Origin: Parvibaculum indicum
GTDB taxonomy: Bacteria; Pseudomonadota; Alphaproteobacteria; Parvibaculales; Parvibaculaceae
DNA: 64,000 nt
Assembly (NCBI RefSeq): GCF_011762095.1
Contig: NZ_JAASQO010000009.1
Location: 144,344 to 208,343, forward strand
Reading direction: 5' to 3'
Every line of letters starts with the position of its first letter. Position 1 is the first letter of the stretch. Position numbers and translations under genes: made by a program. The notes under the pieces were generated by a model. That model saw only the letters and a program-made list of their open reading frames with translations, was not told where the DNA came from and searched no databases. Below are positions 7,798 through 16,139 of the stretch, one piece after another.

Positions 7798-9387
7798 TTA
7801 TCCGTGGCGCCGCCTCCCCACCCACGTCACTGCGAAGGGCACGGCGGATAGGATCGTGAGCGCCGCAACAAAGAACAGGCCAAGCCCCCAAAAACGGTCA
7901 TAGGGCATTAGTCCTGCGATCATGAAGGCTAGGACGGCATAAACAACAAGGGAAACAAAGAATATCCTCTTCTTAGACTTGTGCTTGTTCCTCAGATCCG
8001 TCGCGATCAGGAAATATCCGGAAGCGACAAGCAAGACAAAAGCGATCGACAAGACCGCCACAGCTTCCAGTATTTCCGAAGCCGGGGCGCTGAAAATGTC
8101 GGCGCCTTCAACATCGAAGAAGAGGGACAGAAGAATTGCCGAAAGAAGATAGACGACGTACCCGACAATGGTCGCCAGAAGGAACGCCGCATGACTCGTC
8201 CAGGAACTCCCGTCAAAGAAGGAGACCGTCCGCGCGCCCTTGCGAACGCCGCCTTGCCGGAGCGACTGCACGCCGGAAAAAACGATGAATGCGACACCGG
8301 CGAGAGGGATCAGCCAGTACGGTCCATAATCCGTCGCCAATGTCTTTTTCGGTTTTTCGGGTTTCTCGGCTTCGGCGGGAGCCGCCTTTTCCTTGATGGC
8401 GAACGGTTTGGAGCCCATCACCTTCTTGCCAAGAAGAGACGCCAGCTCTGCGCCCACTTCATTCGCGGCTTCGGGTGAGTTGAAATAAAGATTAAAAGAA
8501 CTCAGCCTTAATTTATAGGATCTCTTTTCCGTTGTTGTAAAAGACTTCGCACAATCACTACGCTTTTCACATTTGATGTCGATCCGGTAACATTCGTTTT
8601 GTCGGGCAAAATTCACGGAAACAGCTTCTTCCAGACGAACCGAATGCATGTCACCCGTCGATGTTATCTTGTTTTTTTTATTACTATAATACTGCCGACC
8701 CTTGACTTGTATTTCCCCATTCTTCGTAACCCTGACAGCGCCCCTCGGATGTTTCATGACGAAGAAGCCTCCGTCACAGACCGAGCCCGACAAATGTTTC
8801 CGCAGCAGGGAGTCCAGTCGCTGGAGCGCATTCGGAGGAAATACCGGCTCCTTCTTGGCTTCTACTGCCGCTTCCTGCGTGCTTTTGAACGGGATTACCT
8901 GGTCCGATTTGTAGGACGGAATATTGACGTGCTCTCGCACCGTATGATTGGTGGTCCAGCTCATAGGCTGATAGCGATAGCCGAAAGACGATTTTACATA
9001 CTCGGTAAGTTTCGAGGTTCTGGAGCTTTTGGTACGAAACGAGTACCGAAAATTCTTCTTCGGGGCCACGTGCCACCCATCCAGCCATCCGCCCCGGCCT
9101 CCCGGCATAGTGTAGACCGCATAGCCGCCACGTTTCCTGAACGCGAAGAGAACCTGTTTGTCCTCACCATGAAATACCTGGCGGAACTCGCCAACCCGCA
9201 GCTTGTACCACCCTTTCACCTCCCAATCGCGCCAGCCGAACAATGCCAGGCCGCGGACTGCCACCGAATAATAAATGTCCTCATTACCGGTGTTCTTGAA
9301 AGTAATATAGAAAGTGTCCGCTCTGGATATTGAGCTGTTCATAAAAAGGCACGAAAACAAAACGGAAAAAAGAACTATTATTCTCAT
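7798..9387 (-). CDS. DUF1036-like exported protein with five C-terminal membrane helices
   Basis: Function unknown. 529 residues: a Sec signal peptide (1-23, cut near SRA-DT), a DUF1036-like segment (about 25-75: the VKGWYKLRVGEFRQVF stretch resembles the GWW...PGEC motif of that family), a long basic periplasmic region with four cysteines (Cys204, 266, 273, 279), a lysine/proline/glutamate-rich linker (327-350), and five predicted membrane helices (about 357-375, 399-424, 437-464, 474-494, 500-523). Start ATG at 9387 follows AAGGTGTGGT. Base composition differs from its neighbours: I count 45 G+C in the 120 bases 8461-8580 (about 38%), against clearly above 60% in most of the window. With the flanking repeats this suggests acquired DNA. 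The DUF1036 match is from memory of the motif and is uncertain. Confidence 0.7.
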   Translation of the reverse strand: MRIIVLFSVLFSCLFMNSSISRADTFYITFKNTGNEDIYYSVAVRGLALFGWRDWEVKGWYKLRVGEFRQVFHGEDKQVLFAFRKRGGYAVYTMPGGRGGWLDGWHVAPKKNFRYSFRTKSSRTSKLTEYVKSSFGYRYQPMSWTTNHTVREHVNIPSYKSDQVIPFKSTQEAAVEAKKEPVFPPNALQRLDSLLRKHLSGSVCDGGFFVMKHPRGAVRVTKNGEIQVKGRQYYSNKKNKITSTGDMHSVRLEEAVSVNFARQNECYRIDIKCEKRSDCAKSFTTTEKRSYKLRLSSFNLYFNSPEAANEVGAELASLLGKKVMGSKPFAIKEKAAPAEAEKPEKPKKTLATDYGPYWLIPLAGVAFIVFSGVQSLRQGGVRKGARTVSFFDGSSWTSHAAFLLATIVGYVVYLLSAILLSLFFDVEGADIFSAPASEILEAVAVLSIAFVLLVASGYFLIATDLRNKHKSKKRIFFVSLVVYAVLAFMIAGLMPYDRFWGLGLFFVAALTILSAVPFAVTWVGRRRHG

Positions 9388-9840
9388 ACCACACCTTGAA
9401 AATGATGGCCGGTCGTAATCCTCAGAACTTAGGACGAGGCAACGGGTGGCGATTTTAGGCTCGCCCCTGAAATGACTGATGAGCGGTTTGAGAACCTACA
9501 GCGCGGACCTGCGCCTTGACGGACCGTGCTTTGACGCCCCTGAAAGTCCCCGCCTGCCTCTGCCCTCTCCGATATCCTGTTATGGAGAAAGGCTGGCGTG
9601 AAAGATCGGTTTCAGTCAAGAACGAAAAGGGTCCTTATGGACGATCCGCAGCGCGCAGGTGTTTGAGGCTTGCCGATGCGCTGCCACGATGCCATTTGTG
9701 GCCGGTTCGTCCGAAACAAGGTCTTCTTTCATATGCCGATCCGCCGCGCCGCCATTATTACAACCCTATTGTCACTCTTCATCGTTTCCCCGACATTGGC
9801 GAAACGGATCGGCGAGTAGCGGGAGGCGCGGACCGAAGGG
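9388..9840. other. Intergenic region before the MFS gene
   Basis: 453 bases with no convincing ORF. It holds copy B of the 51-nt repeat (9581-9631) and the untranscribed or leader DNA of the divergent genes at 9387 (minus) and 9841 (plus). I see no clear sigma-70 pair or terminator. Confidence 0.6.
9581..9631. repeat. 51-nt imperfect direct repeat, copy B
   Basis: Same-orientation partner of 7716-7766, 1,865 bases away start to start; 9609-9631 is identical to 7744-7766. On the minus strand both contain TTCTTGACTGAAAC, so a shared promoter-type element is possible, but I could not find a matching -10 box at 16-18 bases. Confidence 0.8.
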
Positions 9841-10974
9841 ATGCGACAAGGGGCGAGAACAACCAGCATTGTGCTTGGCGCCGCCATCGTGGCAGGCGTG
9901 CTGGGCCGCTCGATCGAGCTTGTTCTTCCCGTCATTCTGGATTCGGCCGGGCGTGGGCTCGGCCTGTCCAATGCCGGACTGGGCCTGTTTGCCGGCGCCG
10001 AACTGGCCGGCGTGACGCTTTGCTCGCTTGCCGCCTTCCGTCTCGGCAAATGGCTCGCCCCGGGGCCCACCGCCCTTTTCGGCGCGCTGATGCTGGCCAC
10101 AACCAACCTTCTGACCGGCTATGCCGACACATTGCTTCCGATCGTCCTGCTTCGTTTCGCAGCCGGCCTGCTGGGCGAGGGCGCCTTGCTGGTCGTTGCG
10201 GTTTCGCTGCTCGGATCGGGCCGGAACGCAGCCCGTGTCTATGCCGCGTTCATGGCCTTGCAGATGCTTTTCGGCGCCGGGGCGCTTGTCGGCTTCGGCA
10301 TGGCGGATACCGCCGGCGGCTTCACCGCCGTGATGCAGCTCGCCGCCGCGATCTGCGTCGGCGGCGTGATCGCGGCCGTTTTCCTGCCCTGGCACCAGGT
10401 CATTGACGGGCACGACAGGACATCGGCCGGCGGGCCGGGAAATGCGGGCATGTGGATGGCGCTCGCGGGTATGGGCATATTTCATATCGGCCTTGCCGGC
10501 GCATGGGCCTTCATGCAGCAAAAGGCGACGAGCCTCGGCCTGGATGCCGCCACGGGTGGCAGTATTCTGGCGGTGATGATGCTGAGCGGGCTGGCCGGTA
10601 CGCTGTATGTCGTTCTGCGCGGGGCGCCGCGCGGTATCCTCACAGGCACCTGCATCGTCTACGCGGCGGCGGCGATCACCGGCATGTCGACCGGCAATCC
10701 CGTAATTTTCACTCTGGCGGGCATCACGCTGATGGTGGCCTGGAATTTGTCGGTGCCCGGCCAGGTGGCGCTTCTCGGGGTGGAGTTGAAGGGCACGGAC
10801 CATCTGGCGCTTGTGCCCGGTTTCCAGGGTGTCGGCCTCGCGGGAGGCCCCGTGGTGGCCGGGCTGGTCAGCTCGCCGGGCCAGTATGCGGGGCTCGCCA
10901 CGCTGGTCTTCCTGGCGGCGGGGCTCAGCATGTTTCTTTTCATAACCGCATCGCGCTACGCTGACCGCTCCTGA
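9841..10974 (+). CDS. MFS transporter, substrate unknown
   Basis: 377-residue integral membrane protein with about 11-12 hydrophobic helices and the general look of a short major-facilitator transporter: Gly/Ala-rich helices, a polar central loop (about residues 180-200, DGHDRTSAGGPG) separating two six-helix halves, and the second-half pattern beginning GMWMALAGMGIFHIG. No substrate motif is recognisable. Start ATG at 9841 is preceded by GGGAGG 13 bases upstream and GAAGGG adjacent. It is the first plus-strand gene after the AT-rich island and is followed 32 bp later by an orphan membrane protein gene, so the two may be co-transcribed. Confidence 0.75.
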   Translation: MRQGARTTSIVLGAAIVAGVLGRSIELVLPVILDSAGRGLGLSNAGLGLFAGAELAGVTLCSLAAFRLGKWLAPGPTALFGALMLATTNLLTGYADTLLPIVLLRFAAGLLGEGALLVVAVSLLGSGRNAARVYAAFMALQMLFGAGALVGFGMADTAGGFTAVMQLAAAICVGGVIAAVFLPWHQVIDGHDRTSAGGPGNAGMWMALAGMGIFHIGLAGAWAFMQQKATSLGLDAATGGSILAVMMLSGLAGTLYVVLRGAPRGILTGTCIVYAAAAITGMSTGNPVIFTLAGITLMVAWNLSVPGQVALLGVELKGTDHLALVPGFQGVGLAGGPVVAGLVSSPGQYAGLATLVFLAAGLSMFLFITASRYADRS

Positions 10975-11006
10975 ATCGGCTATCCAAATTGGCTTCGGGG
11001 GGAGTC

Positions 11007-11672
11007 ATGTTCTACGAACGCTATTGCGCAAAAGTCATCACCGACATCATCCAGGTCGTGGTCGGCCTCGGCCTCGTCACTTTGCTGATGAACTATGTCT
11101 ATGTCGGTACCGGCCATTCCACACTTTTGAACGATCCGGAATTCCGGTTGCGCTGCGTGCTGCTGCTTCTGACGATCCTTTTTGCGACCTACCACCTGAT
11201 CGGCTACATCGCCGATTTCGCGACGGCCGAAAATAACGGCCACTGGGAAGTCCGAACGAGAAGCCCGTCGAAAATTATATTGCTCTTCATGCTCGACCTG
11301 ACGGCTGTCGGCATCGTGGCTGCCATGTTCGCCGTCCTCTATGTAACGGATGAGGGGTCGGTGTCCGATTTCGATGTGGTGTGGGCCGATCTCTCCGCCC
11401 TGGCCGGTCTTGCTGCAAGCTGGCACGGATTGATGCTGGTCTGGCACCTTATCGCCGGTCCCAGAGTGCGGGCCCTGCTGACGCATATTGCGATGGGTGT
11501 GAGCTTTCTCGTGCTTTCCTGTCTGGCCTATCACGACGGCAATACCGGTTTCTTCACGGTGAGCACCGTCTTCTGGACGGCGCTGTTTGCAATTGTCGTT
11601 GCGCTTTTGTATTTCGTACGCGGTCGGCGGCTCATTCGGAACGCCATCGCGACGGTGGAAAAATCCGTCTGA
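11007..11672 (+). CDS. Six-helix membrane protein of unknown function
   Basis: 221 residues, not recognised. Six hydrophobic stretches are visible: IIQVVVGLGLVTLLMNYVYV, then segments starting CVLLLLTILF, IILLFMLDLT, LSALAGLAAS, LLTHIAMGVS and TVSTVFWTAL, with short polar loops and a basic C-terminus (RGRRLIRN). I start it at the ATG at 11007, directly behind GGGGGGAG, rather than six codons upstream. It follows the MFS gene on the same strand and converges on the GFA gene. A histidine (in the second helix, FATYHLIGY) and a charged cytoplasmic loop are the only polar marks. Nothing suggests a catalytic site. Confidence 0.65.
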   Translation: MFYERYCAKVITDIIQVVVGLGLVTLLMNYVYVGTGHSTLLNDPEFRLRCVLLLLTILFATYHLIGYIADFATAENNGHWEVRTRSPSKIILLFMLDLTAVGIVAAMFAVLYVTDEGSVSDFDVVWADLSALAGLAASWHGLMLVWHLIAGPRVRALLTHIAMGVSFLVLSCLAYHDGNTGFFTVSTVFWTALFAIVVALLYFVRGRRLIRNAIATVEKSV

Positions 11673-11722
11673 CGCGGCTGGACCATACGAGCCCGACGCC
11701 GAATATCGAACACCGCAGAGGT

Positions 11723-12166
11723 TCACGCCCCGGCAATTTCGATCGTTGCCGGGGTCCAGATTTCCTGCCAGCGCCCGACCTTTTCATCCCGGCCGAGCTG
11801 TTGCGGGGAGACTGTCTGGCGATCGCCAAACGCAACGTCCCCGTCGATACACCGCACATTCACCGTGCCGATGGTCTTTCCCGCATCCTCGAAGATTGCG
11901 CCAACATAGACGCCGCACTCGCGGCAGATGAGGCATTCCACGGCGCCGGAACCCTGCCGGTAGCGGGAAAGCGCATCCGCTCCCTTCGCATGGAAAACGA
12001 GGCGGCCTTCAGGGTCGGAGACATAGGCGGCGTCATGCTTCACGCAGAAGGAGCAATCGCAGGCGCGTGGGCGATAGTCGGCAGGCGGGATCGCGGTTTC
12101 GAAGCGGAGCGACAGCCGCCCGCAATGGCAGCTCCCGTCCAGGACATGTCGGCCTGTCATTCGCAC
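11723..12166 (-). CDS. GFA / CENP-V zinc-fold protein
   Basis: 147-residue cytoplasmic protein of the glutathione-dependent formaldehyde-activating enzyme (GFA)/CENP-V fold. The zinc cysteines are all present: Cys13 and Cys15 (CHC), Cys36, Cys38 and Cys41 (CDCSFC), Cys78, Cys81 and Cys84 (CLICREC). Family members are annotated for formaldehyde-glutathione adduct formation, but for most this is unproven. It sits 7 bp downstream of the LprI/RsiV-like gene on the same strand. Its last codons contain a strong inverted repeat (11728-11754). Confidence 0.85.
   Translation of the reverse strand: MRMTGRHVLDGSCHCGRLSLRFETAIPPADYRPRACDCSFCVKHDAAYVSDPEGRLVFHAKGADALSRYRQGSGAVECLICRECGVYVGAIFEDAGKTIGTVNVRCIDGDVAFGDRQTVSPQQLGRDEKVGRWQEIWTPATIEIAGA
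11728..11754. other. Stem-loop over the 3' end of the GFA gene
   Basis: CCCCGGCAA pairs perfectly with TTGCCGGGG around a 9-base loop. It spans the last GFA codons and lies 56 bases after the convergent plus-strand membrane-protein gene, so it could stop transcription from that side. No U-run follows. Confidence 0.3.
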
Positions 12167-12173
12167 CTCCCGC

Positions 12174-13169
12174 TCACTTCGCCCCGATCACCGCATCCCT
12201 TGCGAGCCACGGCGCAAGGTCCTTCCAGGGCATCGTCACCGTGTGGTCGCCAATGGCATAGGGCCCGACCGAATAGACGGGGAAATTGACGCCCAGCCCC
12301 TCTCGCGTCACGACCCAGTTGTCCGGATCGCCGACCATCTTCGCGATCGTCTCGGGCGCCTCGTCGAACAGGCCGTAATCGTCGCCGAGAATCTCGTGCA
12401 GACCGTCCAGCGCATGGTCGGCGAGCGCTTTCTGCCAGCCGTCCCTTGCGAAGATGTCCGTCGCCCGCAGCGGCCGCGCCTCATCAAGTCGAAAATTCAC
12501 ATGCTTTGCCGCGCCGAAGCCGTGGGCCGCGCCGACATGAAACTCCCAGCGGAAGATATCGAGACTGGCGAAATTTGCCGTCGCCTCGTTGAGCTTGAAC
12601 CAGGTGGAGCGCTGCTGCTCGCCATCGAAACCGTTCCAGAGATCGGACTGTTCGGCAACAAGCGCATTAAAAGCGCGCTCCCCTGCGCTTTCCGGGGCGT
12701 CGATCTCGAAGCTCACGGTTTCGCGATACTGCATCCGGTTGGCACCGGGCATTTCTTCCTCGCCCTTTTTCTCGGGCGCGATGAATGTCCACTCGTCGAG
12801 GGTCAGGAATATGCGGCCGGCTTTTTCCGTCACCGCGCGGCTGAGAAATTTCAGCCGCTCGCGATACCAGGGTTTCAGACATGCTGCCTGCGTCTCGACA
12901 TCGCTCTGCGGGCAGGCCTTGTCCAGAAAACGCAGCCACGACACCTGGCTGTCGCGCAATCCGGTCGCGGCTTTCCCGGACATGCGCGCGCGGGCGCCGG
13001 CGTAGAGCGCGGCCATGATCTCGTCGTCGGTCGAAAGGTCGTCGGTCTTGCAGATGGCCGTTTCGCGCGGGCCGGACGCCTTGTCGCAATCGAAGCTCGC
13101 CGCCCGCGCCGATCCGACCGTCAGCAGAAGCCCCGTGAGGACGGCCGTCATGGCCGCGGCATATTTCAT
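12174..13169 (-). CDS. Exported LprI-domain / RsiV-like (DUF3298) protein
   Basis: 331 residues with a Sec signal peptide (1-23, ending SARA-AS). The N-terminal mature part (about 25-105) has the LprI/DUF1311 pattern: ASFDCDKASGPRETAIC, LSTDDEIMAALYAGAR, a Ser-x-Val-x-Trp-Leu motif and paired cysteines, as in lysozyme-inhibitor-like proteins. The C-terminal half (about 150-325) resembles the RsiV/DUF3298 domain, with FEFHVGAAHG-type (here WEFHVGAAHGFGAAKHVNF) and a final YAIGDHTVTMPW segment. Together this suggests a periplasmic protein binding lysozyme or another hydrolase; that is inference. Start ATG at 13169 is followed by a normal signal sequence. It begins a same-strand pair with the GFA gene. 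Confidence 0.75.
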   Translation of the reverse strand: MKYAAAMTAVLTGLLLTVGSARAASFDCDKASGPRETAICKTDDLSTDDEIMAALYAGARARMSGKAATGLRDSQVSWLRFLDKACPQSDVETQAACLKPWYRERLKFLSRAVTEKAGRIFLTLDEWTFIAPEKKGEEEMPGANRMQYRETVSFEIDAPESAGERAFNALVAEQSDLWNGFDGEQQRSTWFKLNEATANFASLDIFRWEFHVGAAHGFGAAKHVNFRLDEARPLRATDIFARDGWQKALADHALDGLHEILGDDYGLFDEAPETIAKMVGDPDNWVVTREGLGVNFPVYSVGPYAIGDHTVTMPWKDLAPWLARDAVIGAK

Positions 13170-13181
13170 GTCGTCCCCCTC

Positions 13182-13706
13182 CTACGCCTTGGCCGACAGC
13201 ATGTCCGAGGGGGTCAGTTCATACGCCTTGCCGAACCCGCCATTGAGACTGCCGCGCAACGGCGCCAGACGAAAAAAGGCAAAGTCGGGAAAGTCGATAT
13301 AGAGTTTCGACTTCGGATGACGGACAAGCCAGCGCTCGCGCAATCGCGCATGCATATCGCTGTCGTGCGCCACCCGCTCCGCCTCGGCGATAACGGTGAG
13401 ACGCGGATGGGTGAGCGGATCGCCCTTCGCCTCCTTGATCATGCCGGGCTCGCCTACCAGCAGCGAGCAGCGCCCATCCGCTTCGATGGCGGGCGTGTGG
13501 GCAGCAAGTTTCGAGGTAAGGATCACCGGCGTCCCGTCCTCGTCGAGCGCCAGGGCGACGCGACTTGCCAGCGGATGGCCGGTCGCGGGATCGAGTGCGG
13601 CAATCGCCGCATAGTCCGCCCGGGCCATCAGCTCGTGCACCAGCGCGCGCGCCTCGTCGTCGGTGGGCTGGAGGATGTCTTCCTTCTTCTTCGCCGCGTC
13701 GCTCAT
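13182..13706 (-). CDS. PPOX-class flavin-binding protein (HugZ-like)
   Basis: 174-residue split-barrel protein of the pyridoxamine-phosphate-oxidase class, closest to the HugZ/haem-utilisation branch: ARALVHELMARADYAAIAALDP, then SRVALALDEDGTPVILTSKLAAHT, CSLLVGEPG and LTVIAEAERV. It lacks the extra C-terminal DUF2470 domain of full-length HugZ proteins, ending soon after a YIDFPDFAFFRL segment. Probably binds FMN or haem; the substrate is unknown. Its start overlaps the dipeptidase stop by four bases (ATGA at 13703-13706), so the two are translationally coupled. Confidence 0.8.
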   Translation of the reverse strand: MSDAAKKKEDILQPTDDEARALVHELMARADYAAIAALDPATGHPLASRVALALDEDGTPVILTSKLAAHTPAIEADGRCSLLVGEPGMIKEAKGDPLTHPRLTVIAEAERVAHDSDMHARLRERWLVRHPKSKLYIDFPDFAFFRLAPLRGSLNGGFGKAYELTPSDMLSAKA

Positions 13707-14983
13707 TCTACCTGCTTCGCTCCCTGCTTGCGTGCCGCTTCGACCTCGTCCATCACGCGCAGGATATTGCCGCCCCAGAGCTTTGCAATCTCTTCCTCCC
13801 CATAGCCCCGTCGCACGAGTTCCAGCGTGACGTTGAATGTCTCACCCGCATCGCGCCAGCCCTGAATACCGCCGCCGCCCTGAAAGTCCGAGGCGATACC
13901 GACATGATCGATGCCGACAAGCGTCACCGCATAATCGATATGGTCGATGAGGTCGGAGAGTGTCGAGCGAGGATATTCCGCGTCGAGCTCGTCGGAGATT
14001 TTCCGGAACTCGGCCTTGGCCTCTTCGCTGGCGTCGAAAAATGCTTCGAGACTCGTCAGTCCGAGACGCTTTGCCGCCTCTCCCCGCGCCTTGTGTTTTG
14101 CTTTCGGCACTTCGTGCAGATAATCGTCGAAGGCAACGATCTGGATGACGCCGCCCTTTGCCGCCATCGCCTTCATGGTCTCGTCGTCCATATTGCGCGG
14201 ATGGGCACGGAGCGCATGCACGGAAGAGTGCGACGCAATGACGGGCGCGCGCGACAAGCGGATGGCATCGAGCGCCGTCGATTTCGCCGAATGGCTTATA
14301 TCCACCATGATGCCGAGATCGTTGCAGCGGCGGACCACGGCCTCGCCCATCGGGCTCAGCCCCTGATGTTCGCCGCCCGCATCATTGGGCTTGTCGCCCA
14401 GGCTTTCCTTCGGTTGCGCGCTGTCGGCGAGATCGTTGTGGCCGTTATGGACGAGCCCGAAATAGCGCGCACCGAGTTCGTAATAGATATCGAGAAGTTC
14501 CGGATGATGGTCCACCACGAAACCGTTCTCGATCCCGATCAGCGCGACCTTCTTGCCTTCCTCGTTCAAGCGGCGGACATCGGCCGCGCTGGTGGCAAGG
14601 CCGATACGATCCGCATTCTGATTATCCGCCATGCGGTGAATGGCGGCGAATTTCGCGAAGGCCTTCGAGATAGCCGCGGATTCGCCCGCCGGGTCGCGCT
14701 CCGTCTGCGGCACATAAACGATGAAGAAAACGCCGTCGAGACCGCCCTTCTCCATCTTGGGAATATCGACCAGCACGGGCGCCGGGTTGTCCTCGCCGGG
14801 ATCGTAGGCGGGGGTCGCGAAGCTTGTCGGAATATCGACATGGGTATCGATGGCGATGACACGGTCGTGAATTTCATGCGCCCTGGCACGCAGAGCCGCA
14901 TCCTCGTCCGCACGTGCGGACACCGACGTGCCCAGCAGAAGGATCGCCCCAAGAACAAGTCCGCCTATCGATTTACCGCGCAT
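13703..14983 (-). CDS. Membrane (renal-type) dipeptidase, peptidase family M19
   Basis: 426 residues, exported by an N-terminal signal peptide (about 1-25, ending SARA-DE). Zinc-dependent amidohydrolase-fold dipeptidase: the metal motif HVD (His48, Asp50) follows RVIAIDT, and later come GIENGFV (bridging Glu), YFGLVHNGHND, DISHSAKST and PVIASHSSVHAL, all typical of family M19. Acts in the periplasm or on the cell surface on dipeptides; D-amino-acid or beta-lactam-like substrates are known in the family. A GTG at 14992 is in frame, but the ATG at 14983 has GGGAGG at the right distance. Coupled to the downstream PPOX gene through a 4-base overlap. Confidence 0.92.
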   Translation of the reverse strand: MRGKSIGGLVLGAILLLGTSVSARADEDAALRARAHEIHDRVIAIDTHVDIPTSFATPAYDPGEDNPAPVLVDIPKMEKGGLDGVFFIVYVPQTERDPAGESAAISKAFAKFAAIHRMADNQNADRIGLATSAADVRRLNEEGKKVALIGIENGFVVDHHPELLDIYYELGARYFGLVHNGHNDLADSAQPKESLGDKPNDAGGEHQGLSPMGEAVVRRCNDLGIMVDISHSAKSTALDAIRLSRAPVIASHSSVHALRAHPRNMDDETMKAMAAKGGVIQIVAFDDYLHEVPKAKHKARGEAAKRLGLTSLEAFFDASEEAKAEFRKISDELDAEYPRSTLSDLIDHIDYAVTLVGIDHVGIASDFQGGGGIQGWRDAGETFNVTLELVRRGYGEEEIAKLWGGNILRVMDEVEAARKQGAKQVE

Positions 14984-15047
14984 GATGCACACCTCCCGCC
15001 GTTTTCCGAGCGGCTCAGTCTAGAGCGTGAATGTGGGATGGGAAATC

Positions 15048-16001
15048 TCAGCCCTTGCGCGCCTCGATCGCATCCCAGACCAATGCGGAGAGATTGGCAT
15101 TATCGAAGCGGTCGATTTCCTGAATGCCGGTGGGCGAGGTGACGTTGATCTCTGTGAGATATTCGCCGATCACGTCGATGCCGACAAAGATGAGGCCGCG
15201 TTTTTTCAGTTCCGGCCCGATGGCCTCGCAGATTTCGCGTTCGCGCGGGGTGAGCGACCATTTCTCGGCGACGCCGCCCACATGCATGTTGGAGCGTGCC
15301 TCGCCCTGTGCCGGAATGCGGTTGATGGCCCCGACCGGCTCGCCTTCGACCAGAATGATGCGCTTGTCGCCCTGGCGCACCTCCGGGAGATATTTCTGCA
15401 CGATCACCGGCTCACGGTTTATCTGGCCGAACATTTCGAGCAGCGAGTTCAGGTTCTGGTCCTCTTCGGTCAGGCGGAAGACGCCCGCGCCGCCATTGCC
15501 GAAAAGCGGTTTCACGATGATGTCCCTGAACTCCTGACGGAAGGCGCGGATCTCGCCGGGGTCGCGGGTAATGAGGGTCGGGGGCAGGAGGCCCTTGAAG
15601 CGGACCGCGAAGAGCTTTTCGGGTGCGTTGCGTACTTCCGCCGGATCGTTCACCACCAGCGTACGGGGATGCACCGTCTCCAGCATGTGGGTGATGGTGA
15701 TGTAGCTCATGTCGAAGGGCGGGTCCTGGCGCATGAGCACCACATCCACTTCGTCGAGAAAGCGCTTCTCGCTACTCCCGAGCGTCGAATGATTGCCGGC
15801 CTCGCGGCGCAGCGTCATGGGGCGCATATGGGCGAAGACGCGACCGTCGCGCATGGAGAGCTCTTGCGGTTCGTAGTAATAGAGTTCGTGGCCGCGCGCC
15901 TGCGCCTCGAGCCCCAGCGCAAAGGTGCTGTCGGCATTGATATTGATCGCGTGGATGGGGTCCATCTGGATTGCGACGGAGAGTTGTCTGCGGGCGGTCA
16001 T
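15048..16001 (-). CDS. gshB: Glutathione synthetase
   Basis: Joins gamma-glutamylcysteine and glycine with ATP to form glutathione in the cytoplasm. About 317 residues, the normal GshB size. The N-terminal GSH-S_N domain begins [26 protein letters not shown]. The ATP-grasp domain contains the glycine-rich loop [30 protein letters not shown] and the metal-binding [14 protein letters not shown] near the C-terminus. The frame allows an ATG at 16007, but AAGGA abuts that codon directly, whereas the ATG at 16001 is six bases from it, so I prefer 16001. The preceding dipeptidase is a separate unit (64 bp away). Confidence 0.96.
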   Translation of the reverse strand: MTARRQLSVAIQMDPIHAININADSTFALGLEAQARGHELYYYEPQELSMRDGRVFAHMRPMTLRREAGNHSTLGSSEKRFLDEVDVVLMRQDPPFDMSYITITHMLETVHPRTLVVNDPAEVRNAPEKLFAVRFKGLLPPTLITRDPGEIRAFRQEFRDIIVKPLFGNGGAGVFRLTEEDQNLNSLLEMFGQINREPVIVQKYLPEVRQGDKRIILVEGEPVGAINRIPAQGEARSNMHVGGVAEKWSLTPREREICEAIGPELKKRGLIFVGIDVIGEYLTEINVTSPTGIQEIDRFDNANLSALVWDAIEARKG

Positions 16002-16139
16002 CGGCATTCCTTACGGCGGGTCGTCATATCGGTCGCGTGAAGATGGGGCTTCCGGCGGGAAAAGACCAGAGGGTGGGTGCCAGAGGGTGGGGAATGTCCG
16101 TACTTGCCGCCCCTGCGCGCCGGAGGGCACTATGGACGC

